Part shown: one piece after another, positions 47,581 to 56,541 of the stretch
How the letters are laid out: every line of letters starts with the position of its first letter
Numbering within the stretch: position 1 is the first letter of the stretch
Source of the DNA: Shewanella chilikensis
Lineage (GTDB): Bacteria; Pseudomonadota; Gammaproteobacteria; Enterobacterales; Shewanellaceae
Direction of reading: 5' to 3'
NCBI RefSeq assembly: GCF_002836945.1
Contig: NZ_NIJM01000016.1
Location: forward strand, 25,102 to 89,101
Length of the DNA stretch: 64,000 nucleotides
Made by a program: the position numbers and the translations under genes
The notes under the pieces: model-generated
Database searches by the model: none
What the model was told of the DNA's origin: nothing
Seen by the model: only the letters and a program-made list of their open reading frames with translations

Positions 47581-48411
47581 ATGACCCGAGCTCAATTTGA
47601 TCAGCAACTCAACTTACTCGGTGCCCACATCCAGCATGGCCCGGCCAATGATCGCATCTATCTGATCTCCCTTGGTAATGCCTCCCCCGGTCCTTTATTG
47701 GATGCGCTGAATGCTCTGGCGCTGCAACATGGCTACGGCAAGATCATCGCCAAGCTACCTGAGCACAAGGCCGGCCTGTTTCTGGCATATGGTTTCAGCG
47801 AAGAGGCCAGGATCCCCAATTTTTATCAAGGCCAGGACGCCGTATTTCTCGCCCGCTACCAAGACAAAACCAGACAATTTCGCAACATGCCGGAGTTGGA
47901 TACCCTGCTGGAGCGCGCCAGGGCGGATATCAAGCCTGACTTCCATTCACCGGCCGAGGTCAGTCGCTGCCGCGAAGAGGACCTGCCACAGATGGCCAGG
48001 CTCTATGCCGAGGTGTTTCCCAGCTACCCCTTCCCCATTGAAGATCCGGAATTTTTGCGGCAGAGCATGGCCAGTGATGTCGACTACTTTGGGATCCGCC
48101 AACAAGGGCGACTGATAGCCCTGGCTTCGGCAGAAAAAGATCCCAAGAGTCTCAGTGCAGAGATGACAGATTTCGCCACTCTGCCACAGGCTCGCGGACA
48201 GGGCTGCGCCAGAGCCTTGCTGGCACATATGGAACAAGCAATACTCCACCAGGGCTACCGAACCGCCTATACCATAGCCAGAGCCGTTTCCGTTGGTATG
48301 AACCGTACCTTTGCCGCGGCAGATTACCGCTATGGCGGCCGTCTGCACCTTAATACCCAAATAGGCGGCCAGATAGAGAGCATGAACCTCTGGCATAAAT
48401 TACTTGTTTAG
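47581..48411 (+). CDS. ablB: putative beta-lysine N6-acetyltransferase
   Basis: A 276-residue protein whose N-terminal half (NDRIYLISLG, HGYGKIIAKLPEHK, YGFSEEARIPNFYQGQDAVFLARY) matches the AblB family, and whose C-terminal half (about 130-276) is a GNAT domain with the acetyl-CoA loop QARGQGCARALLAHME near 203-218. AblB acetylates beta-lysine to N-epsilon-acetyl-beta-lysine, a compatible solute in methanogens and some bacteria. The frame is open far upstream within the symporter gene, but the ATG at 47581 is the natural start. Presence beside ablA supports both assignments. Confidence 0.88.
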   Translation: MTRAQFDQQLNLLGAHIQHGPANDRIYLISLGNASPGPLLDALNALALQHGYGKIIAKLPEHKAGLFLAYGFSEEARIPNFYQGQDAVFLARYQDKTRQFRNMPELDTLLERARADIKPDFHSPAEVSRCREEDLPQMARLYAEVFPSYPFPIEDPEFLRQSMASDVDYFGIRQQGRLIALASAEKDPKSLSAEMTDFATLPQARGQGCARALLAHMEQAILHQGYRTAYTIARAVSVGMNRTFAAADYRYGGRLHLNTQIGGQIESMNLWHKLLV

Positions 48412-48763
48412 CTACCACTTATGTGGTACTTAAAGGATCGGTCTACCACGGAAAGGTTCGATTACCCAATATAAATACGGGACTTTGTCGAGAAAATTCC
48501 ATGCTTTCGACTAATAGCCCTCCCCTTGTTAAGGGATAATATGGTGACCGTGGGACCCCTAACCACCATGGAAGGAAAGGTGTTATCCGCATATGTGTCA
48601 TAAAAACAGCTTTTATGTCACTTAGTTTCATTTCTCTCTTAATTTTCTTTCTTTTTGGCGCAATTCTTGGCGCCACCTCACACTTTTTGGTCAGATGAGT
48701 TGGTAATTTGACATCAAGAGAGAGATACAGATTTCATTTTCAACAGCATATACAGGTGAACTT
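48412..48763. other. intergenic region between ablB and adhB
   Basis: 352 bases without a supported gene. A small palindrome TACCAC-ttat-GTGGTA (48413-48428) directly follows the ablB stop, and another, CCCTT-gtt-AAGGG, lies at 48533-48545. Neither has a good T-tract. The rest is AT-rich and should contain the adhB promoter. A 77-codon antisense frame (48443-48676) looks spurious. Confidence 0.4.
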
Positions 48764-49912
48764 ATGGCTGCTAAATTCTTTATCCCTTCAGTAAACGTCC
48801 TGGGTCAGGGCGCTGTAGACGATGCTATCGGTGATATCCAGACTCTGGGATTCAAACGAGCCCTGATAGTGACAGACAAGCCTCTGGTCAGCATAGGTCT
48901 GGTGGGACAGATCGCCGAAAAGCTGGGACAGGCAGGTATTAGCGCCACAGTATTCGATGGCGTTCAACCCAACCCAACCGTTGGCAACGTGGAAGCAGGC
49001 CTTGAGCTGTTGCGTGCCAACGACTGTGACTTCGTAATCTCCCTGGGCGGCGGTTCACCACACGATTGCGCCAAGGGTATTGCCCTGGTTGCAACCAATG
49101 GAGGTTCCATCAAAGACTATGAAGGCCTGGATCAGTCAGCCAAACCCCAGTTGCCTTTAGTGGCTATCAATACAACGGCCGGCACCGCCAGTGAAATGAC
49201 CCGCTTCTGCATCATCACAGATGAAAGCCGCCATATTAAGATGGCCATTGTTGACAAGCACACTACCCCCATCATCTCGGTCAACGACCCTGAACTGATG
49301 CTGAAAAAACCTGCCAGCCTGACCGCGGCAACCGGTATGGATGCCCTGACACACGCGGTAGAAGCCTATGTTTCCACAGCAGCTAACCCCATCACTGATG
49401 CCTGTGCCATCAAGGCCATTGAGCTTATTCACGCCAACCTGGTCAATGCGGTAGAGCATGGTGACAATATCCAGGCCCGTGAACAGATGGCTTACGCCCA
49501 GTTCCTCGCCGGTATGGCATTCAACAACGCCAGCCTGGGTTATGTACATGCCATGGCGCACCAGTTGGGTGGTTTCTACGATCTGCCCCATGGCGTATGT
49601 AACGCCCTCTTGCTGCCTTATGTGCAGGAATACAATGCTCAAGTGGCGGCACCAAGACTGAAAGATGTTGCCAAAGCCATGGGTGTTGATGTCAGTGCCA
49701 TGAGCGATGAACAGGGTGCTGCGGCGGCAATCAAGGCGATTAAAGAATTGGCTTCGGCAGTAAAAATCCCTGAAAACCTGACAAAAATTGGAGTAAAAGC
49801 CGAAGATATTCCTGTACTTGCAGAGAATGCTCTGAAAGATGCCTGCGGCTTTACCAACCCTAAACAGGCGACTCACGAGGAAATTTGCCAAATTTTCACT
49901 AACGCACTTTGA
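48764..49912 (+). CDS. adhB: iron-containing alcohol dehydrogenase (AdhB/YiaY type)
   Basis: A 382-residue NAD-dependent group III alcohol dehydrogenase, most like Zymomonas ADH II and E. coli YiaY. Motifs: [18 protein letters not shown] near 92-109 for NAD binding, [16 protein letters not shown] near 137-152, [12 protein letters not shown] near 194-205 with an iron ligand, and [20 protein letters not shown] near 263-282 with further histidine ligands. It interconverts short alcohols such as ethanol and aldehydes. It stands alone with a strong terminator downstream. Confidence 0.95.
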   Translation: MAAKFFIPSVNVLGQGAVDDAIGDIQTLGFKRALIVTDKPLVSIGLVGQIAEKLGQAGISATVFDGVQPNPTVGNVEAGLELLRANDCDFVISLGGGSPHDCAKGIALVATNGGSIKDYEGLDQSAKPQLPLVAINTTAGTASEMTRFCIITDESRHIKMAIVDKHTTPIISVNDPELMLKKPASLTAATGMDALTHAVEAYVSTAANPITDACAIKAIELIHANLVNAVEHGDNIQAREQMAYAQFLAGMAFNNASLGYVHAMAHQLGGFYDLPHGVCNALLLPYVQEYNAQVAAPRLKDVAKAMGVDVSAMSDEQGAAAAIKAIKELASAVKIPENLTKIGVKAEDIPVLAENALKDACGFTNPKQATHEEICQIFTNAL

Positions 49913-49969
49913 TACATTTGTAATATAATTTCATTGTCCGCTTTTTCCCTGCAATGAGAAAGCTGTACA

Positions 49970-50002
49970 AGAGGCCCGCTCACAGAGCGGGCCTCTTCTC
50001 TT
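49970..50002 (+). terminator. intrinsic terminator of adhB
   Basis: Perfect 12-base arms AGAGGCCCGCTC and GAGCGGGCCTCT with a three-base loop (49970-49996), followed by TCTCTT. Confidence 0.9.
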
Positions 50003-50087
50003 GCAGTTACCACTCGCTTCAAGCTTCCAAGCCCATCAGCTCAGCATTTCAACGGTTATTCGGCAACAGCTAAATTTTGAGATCTGT

Positions 50088-50107
50088 CCCCGGTTTATTT
50101 CTGTCGA
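50088..50107 (-). repeat. short REP-like motif, copy 1 (AACCGGGGACAG)
   Basis: On the minus strand this reads AAACCGGGGACAGATCTC. The 10-base core CCGGGGACAG recurs on the plus strand at 61842-61851 and 63257-63266, all intergenic. Such GC-rich dispersed motifs can be remnants of REP or transposon ends; the link is tentative. Confidence 0.35.
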
Positions 50108-50239
50108 ATACAGGCTAAATGAGATTAACAACAGCAAGCAATAAGGAGTACACCCCCGCGTTTGTAACCCTTGTCACAGTGGCCGATTGTTAGTTCAGCC
50201 CCTATGATGAATTCAGGAATCAACCAGGCAGGATCCCTT

Positions 50240-50605
50240 ATGACAGCCATTAGCCAGATAATCAATTACACAGTTCGTTGCCCCCACTACCAAGATCAGA
50301 GCGCCGAAGCCACATGGCGCAATCACATCGAAATCAATCACTCGGCAGAAATCGCCCTTGACCGACTTAGTAAGTGGCATGCTCACTCAGGTAACAGGGT
50401 ATTTTGTTTTCAAAACATAGTGGTGCGTAAGGCAGAAAAGGAGGAGGCTTACTTCGCCATGATCAGCGAAAGATTAAAATCCTCTGGCCATGCCCTGATC
50501 ACGCTCAAAGTGTTTATGGACAAGTGCACCAAAGATACCTCTGTTGAGGAGATAGTGGAACACATATACCAAGACTGCCAGACTCGCCTGAAAAGCCTGG
50601 GTTAA
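50240..50605 (+). CDS. hypothetical protein, 121 residues
   Basis: I do not recognise the family. The predicted protein is hydrophilic and cytosolic, with three cysteines and several histidines, and looks mixed alpha/beta. An upstream open frame reaches 50171 and offers ATGs at 50204 and 50240; the latter has AGGA nine bases before it and is preferred. It stands alone between the adhB terminator and the second ndh. Codon use looks like its neighbours, so it is probably a real gene. Confidence 0.6.
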   Translation: MTAISQIINYTVRCPHYQDQSAEATWRNHIEINHSAEIALDRLSKWHAHSGNRVFCFQNIVVRKAEKEEAYFAMISERLKSSGHALITLKVFMDKCTKDTSVEEIVEHIYQDCQTRLKSLG

Positions 50606-51039
50606 ACCGCCCTGAAGCTGATTACCCCTGAGTCAATTAAGCTGCCATAGGCAGTACTCTCAATTGGCCGTATCCTTGTCATTTCTGGTAAAGATACGGT
50701 CAAACAAGCGCTAGCTCACAGATTTACTACGGACAACGGCGATAGATCACAGTTATTCAATTCATTCCGGCACAAATCCGATAGATAATATCATTTTTGA
50801 GAAAATCATTTCCTTATTTTTCAAAAGCTAATAAAAGAAAACTCAAACTTACCTCAGATATAATCCATTTTTAGGCCAATTGTTGGCAACCCCTGGCGCT
50901 GCTAGACTTTCCTGCGCGGGCCAAAGTCTAAAGATCTCAATCATTCAGGCCTTGCGGGGTTGATGCAAATCAGGGCGACCGAGTTCGCCCGCCGAAACAA
51001 CAGAATTTGTTTTTAAATCTGCAACAGGAAAGCCATTAA
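50606..51039. other. upstream region of the second ndh
   Basis: 434 bases with no supported reading frame. The middle part (about 50760-50880) is very AT-rich. It should contain the promoter and regulatory sites of the NDH-2 gene at 51040. I see no clear palindrome. Confidence 0.4.
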
Positions 51040-52341
51040 ATGCACGAGTTAGCCAATATCGTCATCGTCGGCGGCGGCGCCGGTGGTATGGAGATCGCCA
51101 CCAAACTGGGCCATAAACTGGGTCGCAAAGCCAAGGCCAGAGTCACGCTTATCGATGTCGCCGACAGCCATGTCTGGAAACCCCTGCTCCACGAGGTCGC
51201 CACAGGCGCATTGGATGTCGGGGTTGATGCCATCAGCTACCGCAGTCACGCAGCCGCTCACGGCTATCACTTTCAGCAAGGCGCCATGACGGACATAGAC
51301 CGCAAGGCCAAGCAAGTGATACTGGCGCCCATTTGTGATGACAAGGGTGAAGAGCTGTTGCCATCACGGCGCATCGACTATGACTATCTGGTGGTTGCCA
51401 TCGGCAGTATCGCCAACGACTTCAATATTCCCGGGGTGCGGGAACACTGCGTCTTCCTCGACAACACAGAGCAGGCCATGGCCATCCGCCAGCGCTTGTT
51501 GAACAAGTTTATGCGTTATGCCAGCCATCAACAGTTGGATGAGAAGATCAAAATCGCCGTCGTCGGCGCCGGTGCCACCGGGGTGGAGATGTCGGCCGAA
51601 ATGCATCACGCAGTGGATCAGCTCAAGGGCTTTGGCTACAAGATAGATACCAGCCTACTGGAAGTCACCCTGATAGAGGCCGACAAACGAATACTGCCCA
51701 AGGTGGAAAAAGAAGAGATCTCGGCGGCAGTCGCCAGAGAGCTGAGCACTCTGGGAGTCCGGGTGATGACCAATACCCGTATCACCCAGGTGACAGCCAA
51801 GGCGTTGACTACCAGTGAAGGCGAAGAGATCCCGAGCGATATGGTGATCTGGTCCACCGGGGTCAAGGCGCCTGAGTTTCTCCACGGTATTGGCGGCCTG
51901 GAAAGCAATCATATCCATCAGCTGCTGGTCAAACCCAATGCCCAAACCACGCTGGATGAGCATATCTTTGCCATTGGAGACTGTGCCGCTTGTCCGCAAC
52001 CGGACGGCAACTGGGTGCCGCCAAGGGGCCAGGCCGCCAGGCAGATGGCCTTGATGACAGCGGATAACATCATAGCCATGCTCAGCGGCAAGACTCCCTC
52101 AAAAGAGTACCTTTACAAGGATCTCGGTTCACTGGTGAACCTGTCGCGCTTCCACACGGTCGGCAACCTGATGTCTTTCATTGGTGGAGGCGTCATGGTC
52201 GAAGGCAAGATAGCCAGATTTGTCTATACCTCTCTCTATCGCCGCCATTTGATAGAGCTTCACGGCGTGGTCAAGGGCACCCTGCTGATGTTTGCCAAGG
52301 GGATAACCCGGATAATCCATCCCCACCTCAAGCTGCATTGA
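51040..52341 (+). CDS. ndh: type II NADH dehydrogenase (NDH-2), copy 2
   Basis: A 433-residue flavoenzyme feeding electrons from NADH to quinone without proton pumping. It has the N-terminal FAD motif IVIVGGGAGGMEIATKLG, the NADH motif IAVVGAGATGVEMSAEMHH near 171-189 and HIFAIGDCAACPQ near 307-319. The protein resembles the product of the gene at 22369 along its length, including HVWKPLLHEVATG and the C-terminal PHLKLH, but is clearly diverged, so this is an old duplication rather than a recent copy. It stands alone with its own terminator. Confidence 0.93.
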   Translation: MHELANIVIVGGGAGGMEIATKLGHKLGRKAKARVTLIDVADSHVWKPLLHEVATGALDVGVDAISYRSHAAAHGYHFQQGAMTDIDRKAKQVILAPICDDKGEELLPSRRIDYDYLVVAIGSIANDFNIPGVREHCVFLDNTEQAMAIRQRLLNKFMRYASHQQLDEKIKIAVVGAGATGVEMSAEMHHAVDQLKGFGYKIDTSLLEVTLIEADKRILPKVEKEEISAAVARELSTLGVRVMTNTRITQVTAKALTTSEGEEIPSDMVIWSTGVKAPEFLHGIGGLESNHIHQLLVKPNAQTTLDEHIFAIGDCAACPQPDGNWVPPRGQAARQMALMTADNIIAMLSGKTPSKEYLYKDLGSLVNLSRFHTVGNLMSFIGGGVMVEGKIARFVYTSLYRRHLIELHGVVKGTLLMFAKGITRIIHPHLKLH

Positions 52342-52346
52342 TAAAG

Positions 52347-52370
52347 GGGGCGCCAGGCGCCCCTCTTTTA
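52347..52370 (+). terminator. intrinsic terminator of the second ndh
   Basis: Stem GGGGCG-ccagg-CGCCCC (52347-52363) is followed by TCTTTTATTT, five bases after the ndh stop. Confidence 0.88.
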
Positions 52371-52441
52371 TTTGCCACGCCGGCAAGGCTATAATCGCTG
52401 CTGACTTATTTACCCGTAACAGACGAATTCAGATACTGCCT

Positions 52442-52678
52442 ATGACAGCTCAATCCACCGACTTTTCCAATATCAACCAAAGCAGCGCCCAGTCCTTCAA
52501 GGCGCAGAAGAATCTGATCAAACAACTGCTGGCCGGTAAAAAAGTGCCCTGCCCTAAATGCCAACAAGCCTTGAGTGCCACCTTACCACCGGCAAAATCC
52601 ACCTCAGAGCTTGCCAGCATCCGCTGCCCCAAGGGCTGCACTGATATTGAGCTGGAAACCGAACTGCCGGGCAAGTGA
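52442..52678 (+). CDS. small zinc-ribbon-like protein A
   Basis: A 78-residue hydrophilic protein. The first 30 residues are Ser/Gln-rich; then VPCPKCQQAL (a CPxC knuckle near residues 37-40) and IRCPKGCTDIELETEL (Cys near 62 and 66) give four cysteines arranged as a zinc ribbon. Function is unknown; nucleic-acid or protein binding is possible. Its stop overlaps the GTG start of the next gene (GTGA), so the two are translationally coupled. Confidence 0.7.
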   Translation: MTAQSTDFSNINQSSAQSFKAQKNLIKQLLAGKKVPCPKCQQALSATLPPAKSTSELASIRCPKGCTDIELETELPGK

Positions 52679-52926
52679 GTAAGCCCAATAAAAAAGGACC
52701 GCAACAGACGGTGGAAATCATCTGCTGCGGCTGCAAGGCAAAACTGTTCAAATATCGAAAGGGCGGCAAAGGCGCCTTGGTTAAATGTTTTGTCGAACGG
52801 ATCCTGACAGATCATACGCAAACGCCCTGTACCTGCCCCGGCTGCGGCCAGGTCTTCGCACGTCAGGCACTGATCCGCGGCGTGCCTGCATTCAAGATTA
52901 TCGGTGGCAAGGCGCGCATGAATTAG
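52675..52926 (+). CDS. small zinc-ribbon-like protein B
   Basis: An 83-residue basic protein with a GTG start overlapping the stop of protein A. It has cysteine pairs IICCGCKAKLF near residues 16-24 and TPCTCPGCGQVFARQ near 51-62, spaced as a zinc ribbon, with a lysine-rich stretch YRKGGKGALVKC between them. The arrangement resembles small zinc-binding proteins that act on RNA or translation, but I cannot name a family. Its end overlaps the convergent YgjV gene by four bases. Confidence 0.7.
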   Translation: MSKPNKKGPQQTVEIICCGCKAKLFKYRKGGKGALVKCFVERILTDHTQTPCTCPGCGQVFARQALIRGVPAFKIIGGKARMN

Positions 52927-53444
52927 CCCCCTTGTGCGGGCGCCGAGCCTTTGCGGCGCAGATAGAAACGGTAGTATCCCAACAGATTGCTGCCGATAAA
53001 CACAGACTCCATCAATACCGCCATCGGCGAACCCAACAGGATGTTATTCAGCAGCCAGCAACCGCTGCCGATGAACATCAGCTCCCTTAATCGTTTGTCA
53101 TCACGGCAAAAGGCCGCCCTGGTCTGCAACAAACTGCCGGCCAGACTCAAAAGATCGAGCCATTGATTGAAACTCAGGGCCACGGCTGTGACCGAAGCGG
53201 CCATAAACAGCCACATCAGACGTCTGTCGACGGTGAAGATACTGACAAAGAATCTGACACTGGCAACCAACATTAAAATGGCCGGGCTCCAGTGGTTGAG
53301 CAAGATAAAATGCGCCGAGATCAGCAGGCCCGACACCAGCAGACAAGCGAGCACGGCACGCCTGTGCCTGAACTGGAATGACAAAAGATCGCTAAGCAGC
53401 GCCAGAGTGACCAACAGCTGTGAAATAACAAAAATGGACAACAC
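52923..53444 (-). CDS. YgjV family inner-membrane protein
   Basis: A 173-residue protein with about five hydrophobic segments and the YgjV (Imp-YgjV) pattern: LLSDLLSFQFRHRRAVL near residues 17-33 and the C-terminal IGSGCWLLNNILLGSPMAVLMESVFIGSNLLGYYR. Function is unknown. It lies 57 bases after a Crp/Fnr-type regulator on the same strand and is convergent with the zinc-ribbon pair. Confidence 0.85.
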   Translation of the reverse strand: MLSIFVISQLLVTLALLSDLLSFQFRHRRAVLACLLVSGLLISAHFILLNHWSPAILMLVASVRFFVSIFTVDRRLMWLFMAASVTAVALSFNQWLDLLSLAGSLLQTRAAFCRDDKRLRELMFIGSGCWLLNNILLGSPMAVLMESVFIGSNLLGYYRFYLRRKGSAPAQGG

Positions 53445-53501
53445 AGTATCCCGGAAGATTGAAACCGGCCGCTATTGTGCTGTGCCATTGAGGCGATGGC
53501 A

Positions 53502-54092
53502 TTAACTTAGGTTAAGACGCCGGCGAATACGGCTGAGGCTCTCAGGGGTGATGCCGATATAGTTGGCCAACTGCACCTGGCTCAGGGTGCTTATCCAGTG
53601 TGGCCAATGATTTTTTAACCACAGGTAGCGCTGCTCTGGCGACTTGAGCAATAGAAAAGCTTCTTTCTGCTCCTTGTAACGCAGTTGGGCACGCAGCAAT
53701 GAAAGCTCGGCACGCTGAAACCCGCCAAGCTCAAACAGGCTCAAGGGCACGACCACCAGAGTACTGTTTTCCAGTGCTTCAAGTTGATAACGGGCAGGCT
53801 CAGCACTGAGAAAACTGCTGTAAAGCAGGCAAAATTCGCCAGGGAAATAGAACTCTTTGCAGCGCTGCTGACCATCACTCAGATAGTGGCAGGCCCGCAG
53901 CAGACCATTGAGCAATAAAAAGCCCGACTGCTGTTTGCCACCTTGTGCCAGCAGCACCTCACCTGCCTGACAACTTTTCAGCTGAGCCTTATCCAAGAGT
54001 GGCGCCACAGCACTGGGTTCAAGCCCCAACTCAAGGAAAAAGTCTGTCAGCACCCGGAAAGCGGCCTGATGAGGCATAGATTCATGGCTCAT
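53502..54092 (-). CDS. Crp/Fnr family transcriptional regulator
   Basis: A 196-residue protein with an N-terminal cyclic-nucleotide-binding-like beta-barrel (about 30-125, AGEVLLAQGGKQQSGFLLLNG; CKEFYFPGEFCLLYSSFL) and a C-terminal helix-turn-helix (LSQVQLANYIGITPESLSRIRRRL, about 170-193). It is shorter than Crp and lacks the N-terminal cysteines of Fnr, so it is a one-component regulator of unknown ligand. The start is uncertain: neither the ATG at 54092 nor that at 54077 has a good ribosome site. A hypothetical membrane protein gene lies 12 bases upstream on the same strand. Confidence 0.85.
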   Translation of the reverse strand: MSHESMPHQAAFRVLTDFFLELGLEPSAVAPLLDKAQLKSCQAGEVLLAQGGKQQSGFLLLNGLLRACHYLSDGQQRCKEFYFPGEFCLLYSSFLSAEPARYQLEALENSTLVVVPLSLFELGGFQRAELSLLRAQLRYKEQKEAFLLLKSPEQRYLWLKNHWPHWISTLSQVQLANYIGITPESLSRIRRRLNLS

Positions 54093-54104
54093 TCAGTCGG
54101 GCGC

Positions 54105-54767
54105 CTATTGGGAAGAAGACGGCAGAATCGAGGTAAGCGTCACAAAGAAAGTGCGTTCCATATACTCGCCCGGCGCTTCGGCCATGGATTGCTCTTGGGT
54201 GCGGGTCTTCAGCGCCAAAGTCACGCTGTAAGGCGGGTCGAACGGCTCTTTGGGGGTGATGGCTTCTATCTCAATTCGGTCGCCGAGAAACTGGCTGGCC
54301 AGATGCGCGATGGCGCCGGTTTGATAGTCGAATCTGAACATACCCAGATACCAGAACACACCAGAGCCCTGGGTTGTCACCGCGAAGGGAACAACAAACT
54401 GCATCGATTCGGCATTGCCGGGCAAGTTTAAGGAGGTCAGCTTACGATAATCGAGCAACACCTCCCCACGAACCACTTCATCCTGATATTCGCCAAACGC
54501 CAGATGCTGCTCTTCTTTAAAGCCGGTAAGAGTGACGGCCTTATTATTGTCCGGTAAACGGATCCTGAACTGTTCTCGGGTGTCCAGATTGAACAGCCGC
54601 TGCATCACACCTTGAGCCCCGCCATCGAATTCAGCCAGTGGACGCACCATATCGTTTTCCCTGACATAGAGGTCATCCTCGGTGAAGTTGAACCTGTAGA
54701 TCCCAAGCGCAATCACCGCCAGAAACACCAGACCCAACACTAGAGCCACACGAATAAACAGCTTCAT
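54105..54767 (-). CDS. hypothetical single-pass membrane protein, 220 residues
   Basis: I do not recognise the family. One N-terminal hydrophobic segment (about residues 4-24, LFIRVALVLGLVFLAVIALGI) anchors a probably periplasmic domain that appears rich in beta structure (RIRLPDNNKAVTLTGF, MQFVVPFAVTTQGSGVFWYLGMF). The ATG has an AGGATG site upstream. It lies 12 bases before the Crp/Fnr gene and is probably co-transcribed with it and YgjV. Confidence 0.65.
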   Translation of the reverse strand: MKLFIRVALVLGLVFLAVIALGIYRFNFTEDDLYVRENDMVRPLAEFDGGAQGVMQRLFNLDTREQFRIRLPDNNKAVTLTGFKEEQHLAFGEYQDEVVRGEVLLDYRKLTSLNLPGNAESMQFVVPFAVTTQGSGVFWYLGMFRFDYQTGAIAHLASQFLGDRIEIEAITPKEPFDPPYSVTLALKTRTQEQSMAEAPGEYMERTFFVTLTSILPSSSQ

Positions 54768-55169
54768 AATTCATCCTATCAACAACAAACCCAACCATAT
54801 CGGCACACTGGGCTTACCTTAACCTCAAAGCCAAGTAGCCGCAGCCGGGATCTTAGGGCCTGTCAGCCCGGGTTCAGTCAAGAGCGCAATATTTAATATC
54901 TGTTGAAACACCCACCTATGACTGAAACGTTAGCCATCAAAGGTACTTGCCAATGAGTTTCAGCCAACCAGCTTCAATGCCATCTGTTTATAAAATACAG
55001 TAGCAGACAACTGAGTCGCTGAGAACTCGGGTTTGGTGATTGAGAACTCGGGTATTTACAACCCGAGCTGCAGATTGAATGACAGAAAAAGCGCACTGAT
55101 GAAACCTCACTGCTCCACCAAGGACGGAAGGTTACCTTTACTCAAGATAGATGGCTCAAGATAGATAGC
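54768..55169. other. intergenic region with short repeats
   Basis: 402 bases without a supported gene. GAGAACTCGGGT occurs twice (55021-55032 and 55042-55053), and the second copy forms a hairpin CTCGGGT-atttaca-ACCCGAG (55047-55067). Near the MarR stop, CTCAAGATAGAT is repeated at 55141 and 55155. No T-tract follows the hairpin on the minus strand. Confidence 0.4.
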
Positions 55170-55724
55170 TCAGGACTCGAGCTCTGCCAGCCACACTTTG
55201 AGTAAAGCCGCCAGCCTCTGCCTGTCTTTGGCAGAAATGCCCTTGAGCAACTGCTGCTGAGTCGCCATATGAGCAGGCAGTGCGGCCTCAACTTTGGCCT
55301 TGCCTTCGACGGTTAATCTTACATTCACCGCGCGGCGATCTTCGGTGCTGTGGCTGCGACAAATGAACCCTTTCTGCTCCAACTTATCCAAACGGCTGGT
55401 CATGGCGCCTGAGGTCAGCATCATGCTCTGGTGCAATTGCCCCGGAGTCAGAGTGTATGGCTCACCGCTGCGACGCAAGGTTGCCAGCACATCAAACTCC
55501 CCCTGACGCAAGCCAAATTCGCTATGGCAACGGAGGATTTCAGCATCTATATATTTGTAGATCCTGGCCAGGCGGCCAAAGACTTCCATCGGCTGCAGAT
55601 CGTCAGTCACCCCGGCAACCAACCACTGGCTGACTATGGTGTCTACCCCATCCTTGATAGCTGTGGATTGCGGCTTGTGGGCTTGTGGCTTGTGGGTTTG
55701 TGTTTTTAGCTCTTCCTGCGACAT
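55170..55724 (-). CDS. MarR family transcriptional regulator
   Basis: A 184-residue regulator. After a polar N-terminus with a small repeat (KPQAHKPQS) comes the MarR winged helix: FGLRQGEFDVLATLRRSGEPYTL near residues 70-92, LTSGAMTSRLDKLEQKGFI near 103-121 and the wing SHSTEDRRAVNVRLTVEGK near 124-142. It stands alone, with the PhnA-like gene upstream separated by a terminator. Target genes and ligand are unknown. Confidence 0.88.
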   Translation of the reverse strand: MSQEELKTQTHKPQAHKPQSTAIKDGVDTIVSQWLVAGVTDDLQPMEVFGRLARIYKYIDAEILRCHSEFGLRQGEFDVLATLRRSGEPYTLTPGQLHQSMMLTSGAMTSRLDKLEQKGFICRSHSTEDRRAVNVRLTVEGKAKVEAALPAHMATQQQLLKGISAKDRQRLAALLKVWLAELES

Positions 55725-55795
55725 AACTATCTCTATAGCAAGATTCTTTATAAGGAATATTATGCCAGCAAGCGGCTATTCCCAAGCCTGAAAAG

Positions 55796-55835
55796 CAAAA
55801 ACGCCGCAGAAATCGATTTCTGCGGCGTTTTTTTA
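55796..55835. terminator. strong terminator of the PhnA-like gene
   Basis: Perfect 13-base arms ACGCCGCAGAAAT and ATTTCTGCGGCGT around a CG centre (55801-55828), with T-runs on both strands. On the minus strand it ends the PhnA/YjdM gene. Confidence 0.92.
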
Positions 55836-55869
55836 CTGAATCAATCAGTGAAGAGGCGAATAACTCCCC

Positions 55870-56442
55870 TTATGATTTCTTCACATAACAGCTCAGGATA
55901 ACGATGCGAGTGCCATTGACCCGGCCTTCGATATGCTCAGGGTTATTGGTCAGAGCTATGTTACGCACGGCTGTACCGCGCTTGGCCACAAAGCTGGTGC
56001 CTTTCACGTTGAGATCTTTAATGATCACCACGCTATCACCGGCGGCCAATTGAGTGCCGTTGCTGTCCAGTGTCGGCGCCGAATCATCGCTCTCGGCCGC
56101 CAAAGACTCGGCATCGCCCCAAGCTTTGAGATCGTCTTCCAGATAAAGCATATCCAGCAGATCCTGAGCCCAACTCTCGCCATTGAGACGCTTGAGCATG
56201 CGATAAGCCATGACCTGCACGGCAGGAACCTGACTCCACATACTGTCGTTCAGGCAACGCCAGTGGTTAACATCCATGGTGTCCGGAGCGGTAATCTGGC
56301 CTTCACAGGTAGCGCAGATCATAATGTCGCTATCTGTGCGATCACCCGAGTGAGGCAGATCATAGACAGACAGAGCGCCTTCGGCTCCACAGAGTTCACA
56401 TTTCCCGCCACAGCGGCTTTGCAGTTCAGTTTCTGAAGTCAT
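55870..56442 (-). CDS. PhnA/YjdM family zinc-ribbon protein
   Basis: A 190-residue protein with an N-terminal zinc ribbon (RCGGKCELCGAEG near residues 10-22 and ICATCEGQI near 42-50) and a C-terminal PhnA domain (about 122-190) including GDSVVIIKDLNVKGTSFVAKRGTAVRNI and EGRVNGTRIVILSCYVKK. E. coli YjdM is named PhnA but is not part of the phosphonate lyase; the true role is unclear. The ATG at 56442 is preferred over an in-frame GTG/ATG upstream because the protein then starts like the family. Confidence 0.88.
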   Translation of the reverse strand: MTSETELQSRCGGKCELCGAEGALSVYDLPHSGDRTDSDIMICATCEGQITAPDTMDVNHWRCLNDSMWSQVPAVQVMAYRMLKRLNGESWAQDLLDMLYLEDDLKAWGDAESLAAESDDSAPTLDSNGTQLAAGDSVVIIKDLNVKGTSFVAKRGTAVRNIALTNNPEHIEGRVNGTRIVILSCYVKKS

Positions 56443-56541
56443 CACTAATATTCTTCGTTCAGGCAAAACGCACATTATGCCGCAAAATCAGAGCTTGATC
56501 AGGTTTGCAGCTCACAAAAGCACAAAATAACTGGGGTTTTA

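Noticed and set aside
48443..48676. 77-codon minus-strand frame upstream of adhB
   Set aside because: No ribosome site, no resemblance to known proteins, and it occupies the expected adhB promoter region.
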